NCBI GenBank assembly: GCA_027405735.1
Contig: JAPEHQ010000016.1
Span: 682,001-746,000 of the forward strand
DNA from: Mucor racemosus
Taxonomy: Eukaryota > Mucoromycota > Mucoromycetes > Mucorales > Mucoraceae
DNA length: 64,000 nucleotides
Direction of reading: 5' to 3'
Part shown: in pieces, positions 12,523 to 22,986 of the stretch
Numbering within the stretch: position 1 is the stretch's first letter
Layout of the letters: the number at the start of each line of letters is the position of its first letter
Translations under genes and position numbers: made by a program
The notes under the pieces: model-generated
The model's database searches: none
Seen by the model: the letters and a program-made list of their open reading frames with translations, nothing else
Told to the model about the DNA's origin: nothing

Positions 12523-13127
12523 TAATGATCGCAATCGAGCAGGGCTCGCTCGCTTGAATTGCGCTATTTTCAGGGTATCACTTGCTTTGACATGCTTGAT
12601 TAATATTTTTTAGCAATTTTCTGCTTGGCGCCTGATGAAAACATTGAAAGCATGCTTGTATGCTTGCTCAAATGCTTTAAATTGAAATAGGCTTGCTTGC
12701 ATGTAAATCTGCTTGCTTGCATGTAAACCTGTTTGCTTCTTTGCTTTCGATTCAAGTAAGTAAGCATGTAGCACAGGGAAAATTTATTCAATTCACTCAG
12801 TTTTAGCTTTTAAAATTTTTATAATGCATCATATTTTGAATCAATATCAGACTGAAAGTATATAGTACAATGCTTGCGTTTGCACTCGGATTTGCTCGCT
12901 TGCTTATATGCTCGTGCTTGACTTGCTTCACTTTTTGAGAAATTAGATAATGCTTGATTTATGCTTGCTTGCTTGCTTTTAAAACTAAAAATGCTCGATA
13001 TACAACTGCTCGACGAGCTGTTGCTGAGGCTCGGGCTTACTTGAGTAACTTTCAAATACTTCAGACTCGGCAAATGCTTGCTGAAATTGCTTGCGCTCGC
13101 TTGGACTCGGTCATTTTGTGAACGCTA
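12523..13127. mobile_element. hAT-like MITE, long copy (605 bp)
   Basis: Begins TAATGATCGCAATC and ends GTGAACGCTA; the related copy at 16304-16500 begins TAGCGATCGCAATC and ends GCGAACGCTA. The ends form a short inverted repeat (TAGCGWTCGCAA) fitting the YARNG start of hAT elements. An 8-bp TTTTTATC abuts the right end (13128-13135), and the same 8 bp abuts the left end of the other copy. The interior is rich in direct repeats of GCTTGCTTGC, GCTCGCTTG and GCATGTAAA. No transposase is encoded. Confidence 0.65.
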
Positions 13128-13470
13128 TTTTTATCAGGAGATTATGTAAACATTCCTAGGCCCATACATTGCCAATAATACTCCTTGTCAGATATAAGAC
13201 TTGATAGTTTAATCAATCGGTGTATTCATACAGTTCATGGATCCTTAATCATAGTGGTGTAATTAGATCCACACTATGTTGATTGGTCTTTAACTATAAG
13301 CTGCTAAGATTGAAGCTCGATAGAAAGTTTATATTAGTATGAATCAGCATATGTATATCATTTGGTAGTGTAATGTCTATTCATGCCAGCTGTACTTTAT
13401 TAACTGAAAATCAGATGAAATGAAGATCAATATAGTGGATAAATGTGTATATATTCCATAAATACACTAT
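13128..13470 (-). repeat. Half of a split LTR (5' half, inverted)
   Basis: Reverse-complement match to 60873-61200, the 5' part of the solo LTR (shared ACCGATTGG, AAGCTTCTAT and ACAGCTGGCA blocks). The other half of the same LTR type lies at 16158-16303. This half abuts the right end of the long MITE. Confidence 0.65.
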
Positions 13471-13880
13471 ATTCATACAGACTATTAGTTGATATATTTC
13501 ATTCTTTATAAATTTCGGAAACATAGTTATGCCGATATAGTTGAGTTACTTCAGTAACCGAGTTTACATAGTGAGATTTATAGAGTGTACTGTAACCAGA
13601 TAGTAATTGTTTTATCAGAATCTAGATATACCGCTACGGTAGTTGCATTATTAGAATATTGATATTGTTACATCATTAATAGTTGTTGTATCACTTGATG
13701 ATCTCTTCTAACTTCTATATATAATCTCATTTTCTACATTGAATAAAACCATAAAACCTCACCTTTTACGCTTGTCTAATTCTTATTAGCTTTGGTAAAA
13801 GAGTAATGTGCGTAGATAGTAGAGAGTAATAATTATACAAGGAATGCTACCCCAGATTAGTTAGCTCATTTTTACAATAA
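13471..13880. repeat. LTR-like AT-rich stretch
   Basis: Contains TATATATAATCTC at about 13718 followed by GAATAAAACC at about 13741, resembling a promoter and poly(A) signal of an LTR. The end GATAGTAGAGAGTAATAATTATACAA resembles the end of the LTR-like element at 42386-42655 (GATAGTAGAAGGTGATAATT). No clean ends were seen. Confidence 0.35.
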
Positions 13881-13884
13881 GGAT

Positions 13885-15130
13885 TACAATGAAACTCAAA
13901 AGATTCATTATTATCTTAAAAGCTACTATAATAATAACCTGTGAACGTAACACAGAAGTTGGAATGAGGGTATACACATTATTTTTTTCGAGCAAAACCG
14001 AGGATATTCTTTTATGCACATTTTTGAGGACATCTCCACGAAAAATCAATGTTTTGAAGAAATTTAAATTGGGACCTAGAGAGCTCAACGAGGTTGATGA
14101 TATGAATGTAAAAAAAGTCTGCATAATTTCACGAATATTTGGTAATTAATTACAAAAAGGTCAAAAAAATGAAATAAAAAAAAAGATGTCCAGATTTTTC
14201 AAACTCAGATATGTTAAAGAGAATTTTAAAACAAGTTTTATTATAAAAAAGTCTTTGGGTATCTTAATTTTTTGCAGAGATATTAAAGCCCAAAGTTTCA
14301 ACTTTTCATATTTAAGCTGTAAAAACCAAAGTTGGAAGAAAAAATTATCGGTTTTTCCGAATTTATTCGACAGATACTATAGTGATAGTCTGTAGGCAAT
14401 TAATTGTTATTTTTAGCCCTTAAAAATCTGTATCCAATCAAACTAACTTTAGTTAGAAGTTTTTACTACTTTGTTATGAAAATCGCTCAAAATCGCGATT
14501 TTTGGATGGGGGCTGGGGTCAAAAAACAAGAGTACACCTTCAAATCTTCACTACTCCTTGCAAAATTAATTTTTTTAAAAAAACTAAAAACGGATCTATA
14601 GATATTGTTGCTCGAAATTATTTTTATTGAACTGACATTTTGTTTGATACTTACTAGAAAATGATATTAATAATTTATGCGTTTTTTGTGTGTTTTATGG
14701 GATAAATCGTTTGAATTTTTATTTTGGCTCTATTTAAATCTAACAAATAATATACCTATAATATAGACAAAGAACTTTTATAATGATTGCAAGTAATTTT
14801 TACTTAATAAAATCAATAGTTATGCTTGTTTTTCTGATATTCGTATAATTTTTTGAACAGCTATATCTCCGCAAAAAAAATAGCTAAAAATATATGAATA
14901 GCACCAAAGGTATTGCAACATTAACTTGTATTAAAATCCACTCTTACCTCAGCATGTGAAAAAAATTATGGGAAAAATGTTGGAGATCTGATTTTTAGGA
15001 AAAAAAATCCATTTTAACTTGTGGAGTGTAACTTTTTGATATATGGAGTGTAACATTTAATATATGGAGTGTAACATTGTTAAAGTATGGTAACGTTTTT
15101 AATTATGGAGTGTAACGTTTTTGACTGATT
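13885..15130 (-). repeat. Dispersed repeat R, copy R2 (inverted)
   Basis: Reverse complement of the R family: AGAGAGCTCAACGAGGTTGA at about 14076, then modules with CGAATTTATTCGACAGATAC. It ends in the tandem array seen on this strand as TATGGAGTGTAAC (15020-15120, four good units plus one degenerate). Confidence 0.7.
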
Positions 15131-16157
15131 TCTCTCAACCCTTTATGGCATTGAGTATTTACCCCTTCAAGTCGCCCTAAATTACTTCAAAATGCTTCAA
15201 ACAATGATGTTTTAATACTGTCCAACCAGTGAATAAATTTTGCCCAAAATTAAAGTTTTTTAACATGGCAATTATTGTTAAAACCGTCATTTAAACTATA
15301 TAATACAGTATATACGATGTTTTAATCAATTAATTGTACAAAATTTTGGATGTTTCCTGAAAGCTATATATGTACAAGGTTTTTATAATTTATTAATACA
15401 AATTGATTTGTTATGCGGTCGAACAAATAAACTTAAACGAGCGATCGAAGATGTTAAATATTCAATGAAGATTTGATTTATCGAGGCTTTGTAAATTATT
15501 AAAATCAACGTAAAAATTACCGTTTATTTGAATAAATTAGATTTGCTTGGGTCTATATAGCTATTGAAATTATGTAATAAGATCTAATGGACAGGGAAAT
15601 TATTATTAATCGATAAATGTGTATGGATATCATATGTTGTTATGTTTTACTATTAGTTCCTAGATAAAAAGAACCAGTTATTGAATAATAGACCTTGCTA
15701 GATCTGTCAAAGGCTTCCAATATATGGAATTTTGTAATTCTGATGATAGATCAAGTCAAAAACAAGTTCTGGCTGATCTATCAGAATTAGGGATTACCGA
15801 ATGACCAATTTAGAACATTTATCAAACCATGATATTCAACATGCAAATCAAACAAGATTACATTTCATATATCTATCATCACTATGCTACTGTTGAATCA
15901 TATAAGCATGATTCCAATATGTACATACAATATCAATATGCATTCTAGTTATATTACCATTCACATTTAATACATATAACACTCATCAAATTAGTACATA
16001 AACTTTCTCTATAATCTCATAATAAAACGGTACTTTCTCACTTGATTAATTTTATATGTTTTACCTTTCGATAAATTACTAGCTTCTTTTCTGATGTGTT
16101 TGAATTTACGTCGTATTCGAAATGTATAGATGTATATAATATATATTTGGCTGATAA
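15131..16157. other. AT-rich spacer with repeat debris
   Basis: No gene. Its end (AATAAAACGG...TTTCTCACTTGATTAA, about 16019-16048) resembles the 3' end of the LTR-like stretch at 61600-61660, so part of this interval is probably old LTR sequence. Confidence 0.35.
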
Positions 16158-16303
16158 TGTGGAATAGGTAGAGATATTTACGGAAAAAATGTAAAAAAAA
16201 ACAATAGGAATTCGACTAGATAACATTAGGATTTTATTATCAAGTTAAATTCTACTTGAAAACTTTTGTACTAAATAAATGTCCTCTTTATATAGTTTTT
16301 ATC
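16158..16303 (-). repeat. Half of a split LTR (3' half, inverted)
   Basis: Begins TGTGGAATAG and runs through AATAGGAATTCGACTAGATA; the reverse complement matches 61200-61334, the 3' part of the solo LTR. It ends in TTTTTATC (16296-16303) directly at the left end of the short MITE. The missing half is at 13128-13470. Confidence 0.65.
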
Positions 16304-16500
16304 TAGCGATCGCAATCAAGCTGTGCGAGCATAAGCGAGCGAGCGAGCCCTATGCTTGGGCTCGCTTGAATTGCGCTTTTTTCAGATTTTTACTTGCTTT
16401 GGCTTGGGCTTACTTGAGTAACTTTCAAATATTTTAGACTCGGCAAATGCTTGCTGAAATTGCTTGCGCTCGCTTGGACTCGGTCATTTTGCGAACGCTA
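16304..16500. mobile_element. hAT-like MITE, short copy (197 bp)
   Basis: TAGCGATCGCAATC at the left end and TTGCGAACGCTA at the right end form an inverted repeat. The right half (CTTACTTGAGTAACTTTCAA, GCTTGCGCTCGCTTGGAC) is nearly identical to 13026-13127 of the long copy. It is an internally deleted derivative or a sister element. Confidence 0.65.
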
Positions 16501-17776
16501 CCTACATATCATTTTTGTTTTACGTGGTTTGTCCGAAATAAAAAATCATTTTGTCCTAAAAAAAAAGTAACCCATTTCAATTTCTATTTTCATATTATCC
16601 AAAAAAAAAAATGTCTTCAATTTATTTATAAATCGTACCAATTAAGAATAAAATACTGTACCTGTAATGATCTAAATCTTGTGAAGAAAAAAACCGTGTT
16701 TATTACGGCATTCTTGGTCGCTGAACTTTGTCGCTTCTTACTTGCGCCAACTATCAGAAGAATTAGAAAATCTATAATTTACTTTATGTTGTACCCACCA
16801 TCGTCTGCTTTGTCTTCTTTATAAAGCCTACATTTGTAGTATTTCTTGCTATAGTGGCCAATTTTTTTTACAATCCTTGCATGTCGGCTGCGGTCTCTCC
16901 CCTAAGTCAATAAGGCTTGTAAAAATAAACTGTTTTTCAAAGGTTTTATACTTTATACCTAACTATATGCTTTTCTTTACTGCTTGAATTTTATTTAAAA
17001 TTAAGAATCTGTACATTATCGATTGTTGCAGATGATGGGATGTAGAAAATAAGAAAGAAAAAAAAAGAAAGGATAAAAAGCCGCCATTACGTATGGAGGC
17101 GATGTACAATATGAGGTTTTTAATACATCAATCGGTACTTACCGGGTATCCAAGCAGTCGATATATGATAAATATCTTACAACTATGTACTAATTTTATG
17201 TAATTGCTGGCATTTGTTTCCATCTGTCGCAGTTTTTATCATCAACAAAGTTCGGGGTTTAAATAAAGAAGAAGATGATGATCCAGAAATACATTGCTTG
17301 ATTGAATCTACATATTTATCTCAAATCAAATTTATTTTAGTGTGAATTTGCCACTAATTTTATCTAAAATCCCATTCTCGTTTCATACAAATTTTTATCT
17401 CTATTTTGTCTAAATTTTATTTCTGTTTCGTTTAAAACATATTAAAAACGCCTGAATATCAAGTGTGAAGCCCGTATTCCTTCGAAAAAGAATAGATCCA
17501 ACTAATAAGCTATTGTGTTTTGACCATTGATAAACTACTTTAAAATGTATTGAATCTTGAGATATTTATATGCATATGTTTCATAGAGTTTCAAGGGAAG
17601 ATTCAATGTGATAATCCTCGAAAAATTGATATTTCTAGCGGGTACTCAACATGCTAATGTATATTATGCAACCTTTTTTTCCAGGCTCATGTGATTTACC
17701 ATAATTTTCAATTATAAACATCTCTAGTTCATTCAGGGCTTTCTTTATTTCGTCTATTCATTATTTTTTAATTATC
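16501..17776. other. Upstream flank of the APH-like gene
   Basis: No gene recognised. A 125-codon open frame (16447-16824) overlaps the MITE and has no family features. AT-rich with A and T runs. The last 100 bp (CTTTATTTCGTC...) probably hold the promoter of the gene at 17777. Confidence 0.4.
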
Positions 17777-19230
17777 ATGTCTCAATCAACTTCTTCTATA
17801 AGAACTGGGTAAGGCTATAAAACAAGGGACGATTATATAAAAAAGGGGAAATTATACACCTAGGAGAGAAAAAGAGACCCAAGAAAGATATACTGACAAA
17901 CTTGTTTTATAGACACGAACTTAATGCTAAATCTCTCGAAACTTATCTTCAAAAGGTGATTCCGGGATTCACTACTCCCTTATATATAAGCCAATTCAAT
18001 CATGGACAATCTAATCCTACCTATTTGTTAAAGGACGGAAAGTAAGTTCTAAAAGGATTGTATTGATTGGAAGCTTGTCAAAATACTGACACAACAAAAT
18101 AGTCAACAGCAATATGTGTTGAGAAAGAAGCCACCAGGAGCTTTGATATCCAAGACAGCACATGCAGTAGAGCGTGAATATCGTATTATTCGTGCTCTTG
18201 GAGAGAATTCAGATGTCCCTGTTCCAAAAGTATATACATTATGTGAAGATGTTGATGTTATTGGTACTCCATTTTATGTTATGGAGTTCCTTAAGGGTAG
18301 AATTTTTACTGATGTTAGAATGCTTGATCTACCTTTTGAAGAACGTAGAGAATGGTATGTGAATTTATTTATATACATATTATCAAAGAAAAATCTTATT
18401 AAAATACACAAAAAGTTGGTTCTCGGCTGTAGCTACATTGGGCAAGTTACATTCTGTCAATTTCAAATCTATTGGATTAGAAGGTTATGGTAAAGATAAT
18501 GGATTTTATGCACGTCAAATGAGGTCCCTTGGTAAAGTATCAGATGCTCAAGGAGCCGTTGTTGATGAAGAAACAGGCAAAGCAGTAGGACCAATTCCTC
18601 GTTTGAATGAAATGTTTGAATGGTTTAAGCGTAATGAAGTGAAAGATCAAGCTACTATTATTCATGGTGATTTCAAGATCGATAACATGGTATAATTTTA
18701 TAAGTGTATATATTTGTATATTATATATTAATATATATATACGCCTTCTTTCATTAGATATTCCATCCTACTGAGCCCCGAGTTATTGGTGTTCTTGATT
18801 GGGAGCTGTCAACTATTGGCCATCCTTTGTCAGATTTATCTAATCTTCTTCAACCTTTTTATATACCTGATCAGGCTGGTCTTTTGGGTTTGAAGGGGAT
18901 TGATCCATTACCTGTGCCTGGACCCGAAGAATTAATGCAATGTTATTGTTCTCAATTAAATGATACTAAATATCCTATTGATAATTGGTTATTTGCTGTA
19001 GCTTTTTCATTTTTCTGAGTAAGTTTTTGCTTTATTGATATATTTTCATAAGCTAACAAAAGATTCAGTTGGCTGTAATTACTCAGGGTATCGCTGCTAG
19101 AGTTGCACGTAAACAAGCATCTTCAGCACAAGCTAAATTTGTTGCACAAAAATTCAAGCCTGTTTCATATTTAGCTTTAGATATTGTTGATGCAGGCGAA
19201 TTAGGACAACAAGCTAACAGTAAATTATAA
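17777..19230 (+). pseudogene. APH/ACAD10-11-type kinase gene with internal TGA
   Basis: Six exons: 17777-17808, 17913-18041, 18103-18354, 18416-18689, 18758-19018 and 19069-19230, 370 codons in all. It is an aminoglycoside phosphotransferase-fold protein like the N-terminal kinase domain of ACAD10/ACAD11. The catalytic IHGDFKIDNM (His221-Asp223, Asn228) and the metal-binding VLDWE (Asp243) are intact, as are NHGQSNPTYLL and VLRKKPPG. Codon 316, the last codon of exon 5, is TGA; exon 6 continues in frame with a family-like sequence (LAVITQGIAARVARKQASS). Related proteins have an Arg codon near this point, so a CGA to TGA change is likely. The encoded product would stop at 315 aa. It lies between the arms of the inverted duplication. 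It could be a truncated functional allele rather than a dead gene. Confidence 0.8.
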
Positions 19231-19281
19231 ATATATTTATTTGTACTGAATAAAATGTAGTAAAAATTACACTCGCACGAA

Positions 19282-19316
<35 letters not shown>

Positions 19317-20409
19317 GGTTTGAAACGTTACAGTTGCATAATGATATCGAAGCGCTTGAGAATTGTGTGTTTTAACAATGATGCATCAATTTAAATATTT
19401 AACCAAGGCCACTTGCTTTTAGTAGAGCTTATGCTGGTTTTACTTTCAAAGTTGCATTTAATAGATTTTTCATTGGAATATTTTCTAAATCAAGAAAACC
19501 AAGCACCAAAATGTTGAGCAATGATTAGATGTACCAGAAATAGTGAAAAGATGATTATTTTCGTGCTGTGTGTCATGATGGATTTGGTGATTGTAGCCTT
19601 CATTAAAAATACAGAAATGTCATGAGAAGGGCTTCAATGTTGCTTTTTGTAACCATTCAGGAGATTTTGTTGCGGCACAGTTTTGAGTTTTATTATTGCT
19701 ATCATCTACCAGCAAAAATGAAAATAGGTTAAAGAGATTCACCAAGACTCATATCATCACCAATTGTGTAATCGTTGACCTTTGAATTGTCCAATAACTG
19801 ATATAAAAATAGACGTATATCACCACAACATTCAAGTATTTCCGTAGATGTAAGATGTACCAGGCTTTTAAAGAAAAGAGTTCGATCAAAAGAGCAAAAC
19901 AATTTGTGCAAACTAGACGTACGGCTTTGTCTATCAGATGAAAAATTAGTCAAATAACTCAATATACATATATTTTTAAATAGTATTGGAAGTGGTCTAT
20001 TGATATTAATATAGTTTAGATATAAGTAGATTTTTGTTTTTTGCATTTACAGCTTACATTGGTTTCATAAACAAAAGTTTGAGCAACTTTTTCTTTGACT
20101 ACCACAAAACTGTTGCTGCTCCTATTAGCACTTCTTAATAGCATTCCTCCTTAACTCCATTTTATTGCTGTAATTGTTTCTGTAGTTGTTGTCTTTACAT
20201 CTATCCTTTTTGTTGATGGTACTTTAGTCTTCCTGCCCACCCTCCCTGTCTGTTAATGTTGTTGCTGTTAATTTGTCTTCCAACCCACCCTCCCTGCTTG
20301 ATTATGCTGCTGCTGATGATGATTGTATTTCCTGCCCACCCACCCTACTTGATGATGATGTTGTGTGAACTCCCTCCCTCCTTCCCTTTTGTTGTGTCGA
20401 CTGTTGTTG
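19231..20409. other. 3' flank of APH-like gene, A30 tract and G-rich repeats
   Basis: Contains AATAAA at about 19250 and an A30 run (19285-19314). A 105-codon minus-strand frame (19729-20046) has no recognisable domain and is not called. From about 20220 the minus strand has three imperfect copies of a G-rich block (GGGAGGGTGGGCAGG type) spaced about 55 bp apart, then GGGAAGGAGGGAGGGAG near 20372-20388. Confidence 0.5.
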
Positions 20410-22430
20410 TTGATTCTAGTATTTTCTAATCAACAATCATATATTCAACATCAACATCAATGTCGACCATTTCAATGTCTTCATTTTCATAGAATACATC
20501 AGTCATTTCTTCGTCTTCATCTTCGTCTTCATATGATGCATCAGGCATTTCTTCATCTTCATCATTGGCCCTAACATCGGGCATTTCCTCATCGTAGTCT
20601 TCTACGACCTCCGCCATTTCGACATCTTGATCAAGAAGACAAGGTATGGCCACGTCCTCTTTTACAAGAGGAACGTAGACCATATCCTTGTCTTCTATTA
20701 CAATTTCTTCTTCTACCGCTGCCTTTTCTTCTTTTACTACTGCTGCTTTTTCTTCTTCTTCAGCTTTCTCTACCTCTTCTTCAACTTTTTCTTCTTCTTC
20801 ATTTTCTTTATTCTCATCGTCATCATCGCTTTGGAATAAAGATTCAAGATAAGCATCAAGCTCATCTTGATTCTTGGCATCTTCTTTTTCATCATCATCT
20901 TCGTCTTCACCAAGATTCTCTTCGCTCTCATAGAAGATATCTTCTTCTTCATCATCTTCATCAAATCCGAATCCCAAGTAATCATTTGCATCAAAAAAAT
21001 GCTCTACTTCATTGGCTTCAGCTCTGGCAAAGGCTCTTTCAATATTTTCGTTTGAGAATCTCATTTTGAAGAATAAATATTAGATCAATATTATACAGAA
21101 ATGAAAGAAAAGAAAAAGAGGATAATTTGGTTTTTGCTTGCTATTATATACAATCTTTTTATTTATTTATTTTTTATTGAAAGTTACACATTTTTCCAAC
21201 CTGCAAAAATAGCAAATGCACAGACAACATTGTACTTGTCATGGCAGCAATTAAAAGACAACATTTAATCATTTAAGCATTGTAAACCGTTACGCTCAAA
21301 ATGAAATTTGAGCCAAGTTCTTACAACCATCTTCTGTCAAGTTATTTCACATCTTTTTTATCCCTCTTGTCTATTGAGAAAACCATAAAGATCAAAAAAT
21401 TAGTTACACGAAACCAACTTTTGAAACATGATAATCTTACAAAAAGTGTCTTGTTATACCCAATTCTTGCAAAATATATATGTATATGTATATATCTACA
21501 TGTATTGACATTGCTTTAAAACGAATGAGAAGAGTGTAAAGGCTTTTCGAAATTTATAATTGTCTAATAAAACGTTTATACAGATCGTGATGAGATGAAT
21601 CTGAGTGGAGCTAAATAAAATACAACTGTTTTTTACGCCCTTTTCTCTTGTTTACTATAAGTTCTTTGAAAGTGCATTTCGCCCGACTTTATCTATTAAA
21701 CAACAAACGTTTTACCGATATAGCTAGTACCTAGTTCATTTTCTCTATAAATTTCTATATACAGTACCTGAATATATAAACAACATTGCTATTCGATCTT
21801 CACATTCATGCAAATATTTCAGAAGAAAAGAATTAATTAATTGAATTGAATCAAATTCATTGATGGTTTTTGCTTTGTATATATGTATTCAGAAAAGACG
21901 ATTTGTTATACTAATCATATATCGTTCACCCACATAATTGTTGTCACCATGAAAACCCTGCTTTGCAAATATCGGATGTTTCCGAATGGGGGCTTCTTTT
22001 CCGTTGGTTTGATCGTGTACCCTTTTTTCTTAATTAATTGGTCGCGTGCCATTTTGTTTACTTTGTTAAGGTTTATAATCTTTTCGCCACAATGTTCCAT
22101 TTAGAAAGTATGGGGGTAGTACAAATTAATTTAATGAAACTCGCAGGATAATGTATTTTTTGCCCCCACCCCCTAAACGCATTACTATTCTGTTGCAATT
22201 CAATTATGCTGTTAAAAAATAATAACTTGGATATATTCCATTTTGTTTGTAAACTTGTATACTTTAGATTTTAAATTGCTTACTATCAGATGCTACACTG
22301 CCTTCTTGCTAGATAATAATGGGATTTCTAGTGAATGATGTAGATGATTCGAGATACTGTACCACGACCAGTGCACTGCGCAAGTCTATTATTATTGATA
22401 TAAATATCCCTCAATCAATTGTATTGTAGA
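20410..22430 (-). repeat. Right arm of the 13.2-kb inverted duplication
   Basis: Reverse complement of 9245-11275, containing the longer acidic-protein gene at its inner end and the block ending CAATTGTATTGTAG at its outer end. No further match was seen beyond about 22430 or 9245. Confidence 0.85.
20426..21064 (-). CDS. Acidic protein of unknown function, copy 2 (full)
   Basis: Single exon, 212 aa. It starts MRFSNENIERAFARAEANEV and shares VEHFFDANDYLG, an acidic run (DEDDEEEDIFYESEENLG), VKEDVAIPCLLDQD and DYDEEMPDVRANDEDEEM with copy 1. The Glu/Lys/Ala tract at about 90-125 differs from that of copy 1, and the tail has extra Glu/Asp blocks (YEDEDEDEEM) and ends VDVEYMIVD. No signal peptide, membrane segment or known domain is visible. 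About 30 residues at the C-terminus are absent from copy 1 because of its stop. Frame-keeping differences between the copies argue that the frame is or was translated. Confidence 0.6.
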   Translation of the reverse strand: MRFSNENIERAFARAEANEVEHFFDANDYLGFGFDEDDEEEDIFYESEENLGEDEDDDEKEDAKNQDELDAYLESLFQSDDDDENKENEEEEKVEEEVEKAEEEEKAAVVKEEKAAVEEEIVIEDKDMVYVPLVKEDVAIPCLLDQDVEMAEVVEDYDEEMPDVRANDEDEEMPDASYEDEDEDEEMTDVFYENEDIEMVDIDVDVEYMIVD

Positions 22431-22986
22431 TATGAACGACAGGGGTATTCTTATAGCAGTTAATCCTGTATCTACTTGATTGTTTCAGCAATAACTATTG
22501 TAAATAAAAAAGAGTTCCCATCTAGAAAAAAAAAAAAAAAAAAAAAAAAACAGGCAAATTCCAAATTATATCGAATGCTACATCAAAAATGAAAATTCAA
22601 TAGCGCATTAAGGTATGTAATATACACGCTAGTTATTTCGAAGGTTGAACTGTAATAAATGATGGGTTTTGAAATGCTTGACTATCGAATGGAAAGGGTC
22701 GAGAGAATGTTGCTGTTACAGCCATTTCGATCCTTAGTCTACTATTTAAAAGCTCTTTAAATAATAATTTTAATTCGGCTATAACTCCATTTTATATACC
22801 ATTTATTTTTACAAAATGGTTAATAGGGCATACTTGAGTTGGCTTCCTATTTTTGTTTTATAAAGCCAGCAATAATCCAATTTAATGAGAATTGCCTCAA
22901 GATATGAAAGTATAATTTTGGTTGCAAATCGAATTCAATCACCGATTTCGTTCCTGATCGTCAGAATCCAAAAAATGCCATTTTCA
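22431..22986. other. Spacer with A25 tract and LINE target site
   Basis: No gene. It carries an A25 run (22526-22550) that may be the tail of an older retroelement. The last 17 bp (22970-22986, AAAAAATGCCATTTTCA) are the left target-site duplication of the LINE. Confidence 0.6.

Noticed and set aside
13026..13127. GCTTGCTTGC arrays considered as a CRISPR or satellite
   Set aside because: Repeats are short, irregular and confined within the MITE ends; the genome is eukaryotic.
12523..16500. Matching 8-bp duplications around each MITE separately
   Set aside because: Left and right flanks of each single MITE do not match (CATCCGAT/TTTTTATC and TTTTTATC/CCTACATA); only the cross-pair matches.
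16447..16824. 125-codon frame starting in the short MITE
   Set aside because: Begins inside the mobile element and has no protein signature.
17777..19314. APH-like gene as a processed retrocopy because of the A30 tract
   Set aside because: The gene keeps five introns with good splice sites, so it did not come through mRNA.
19729..20046. 105-codon minus-strand frame
   Set aside because: No domain recognised, no clear promoter or splice context, and no second copy was found. Left uncalled.
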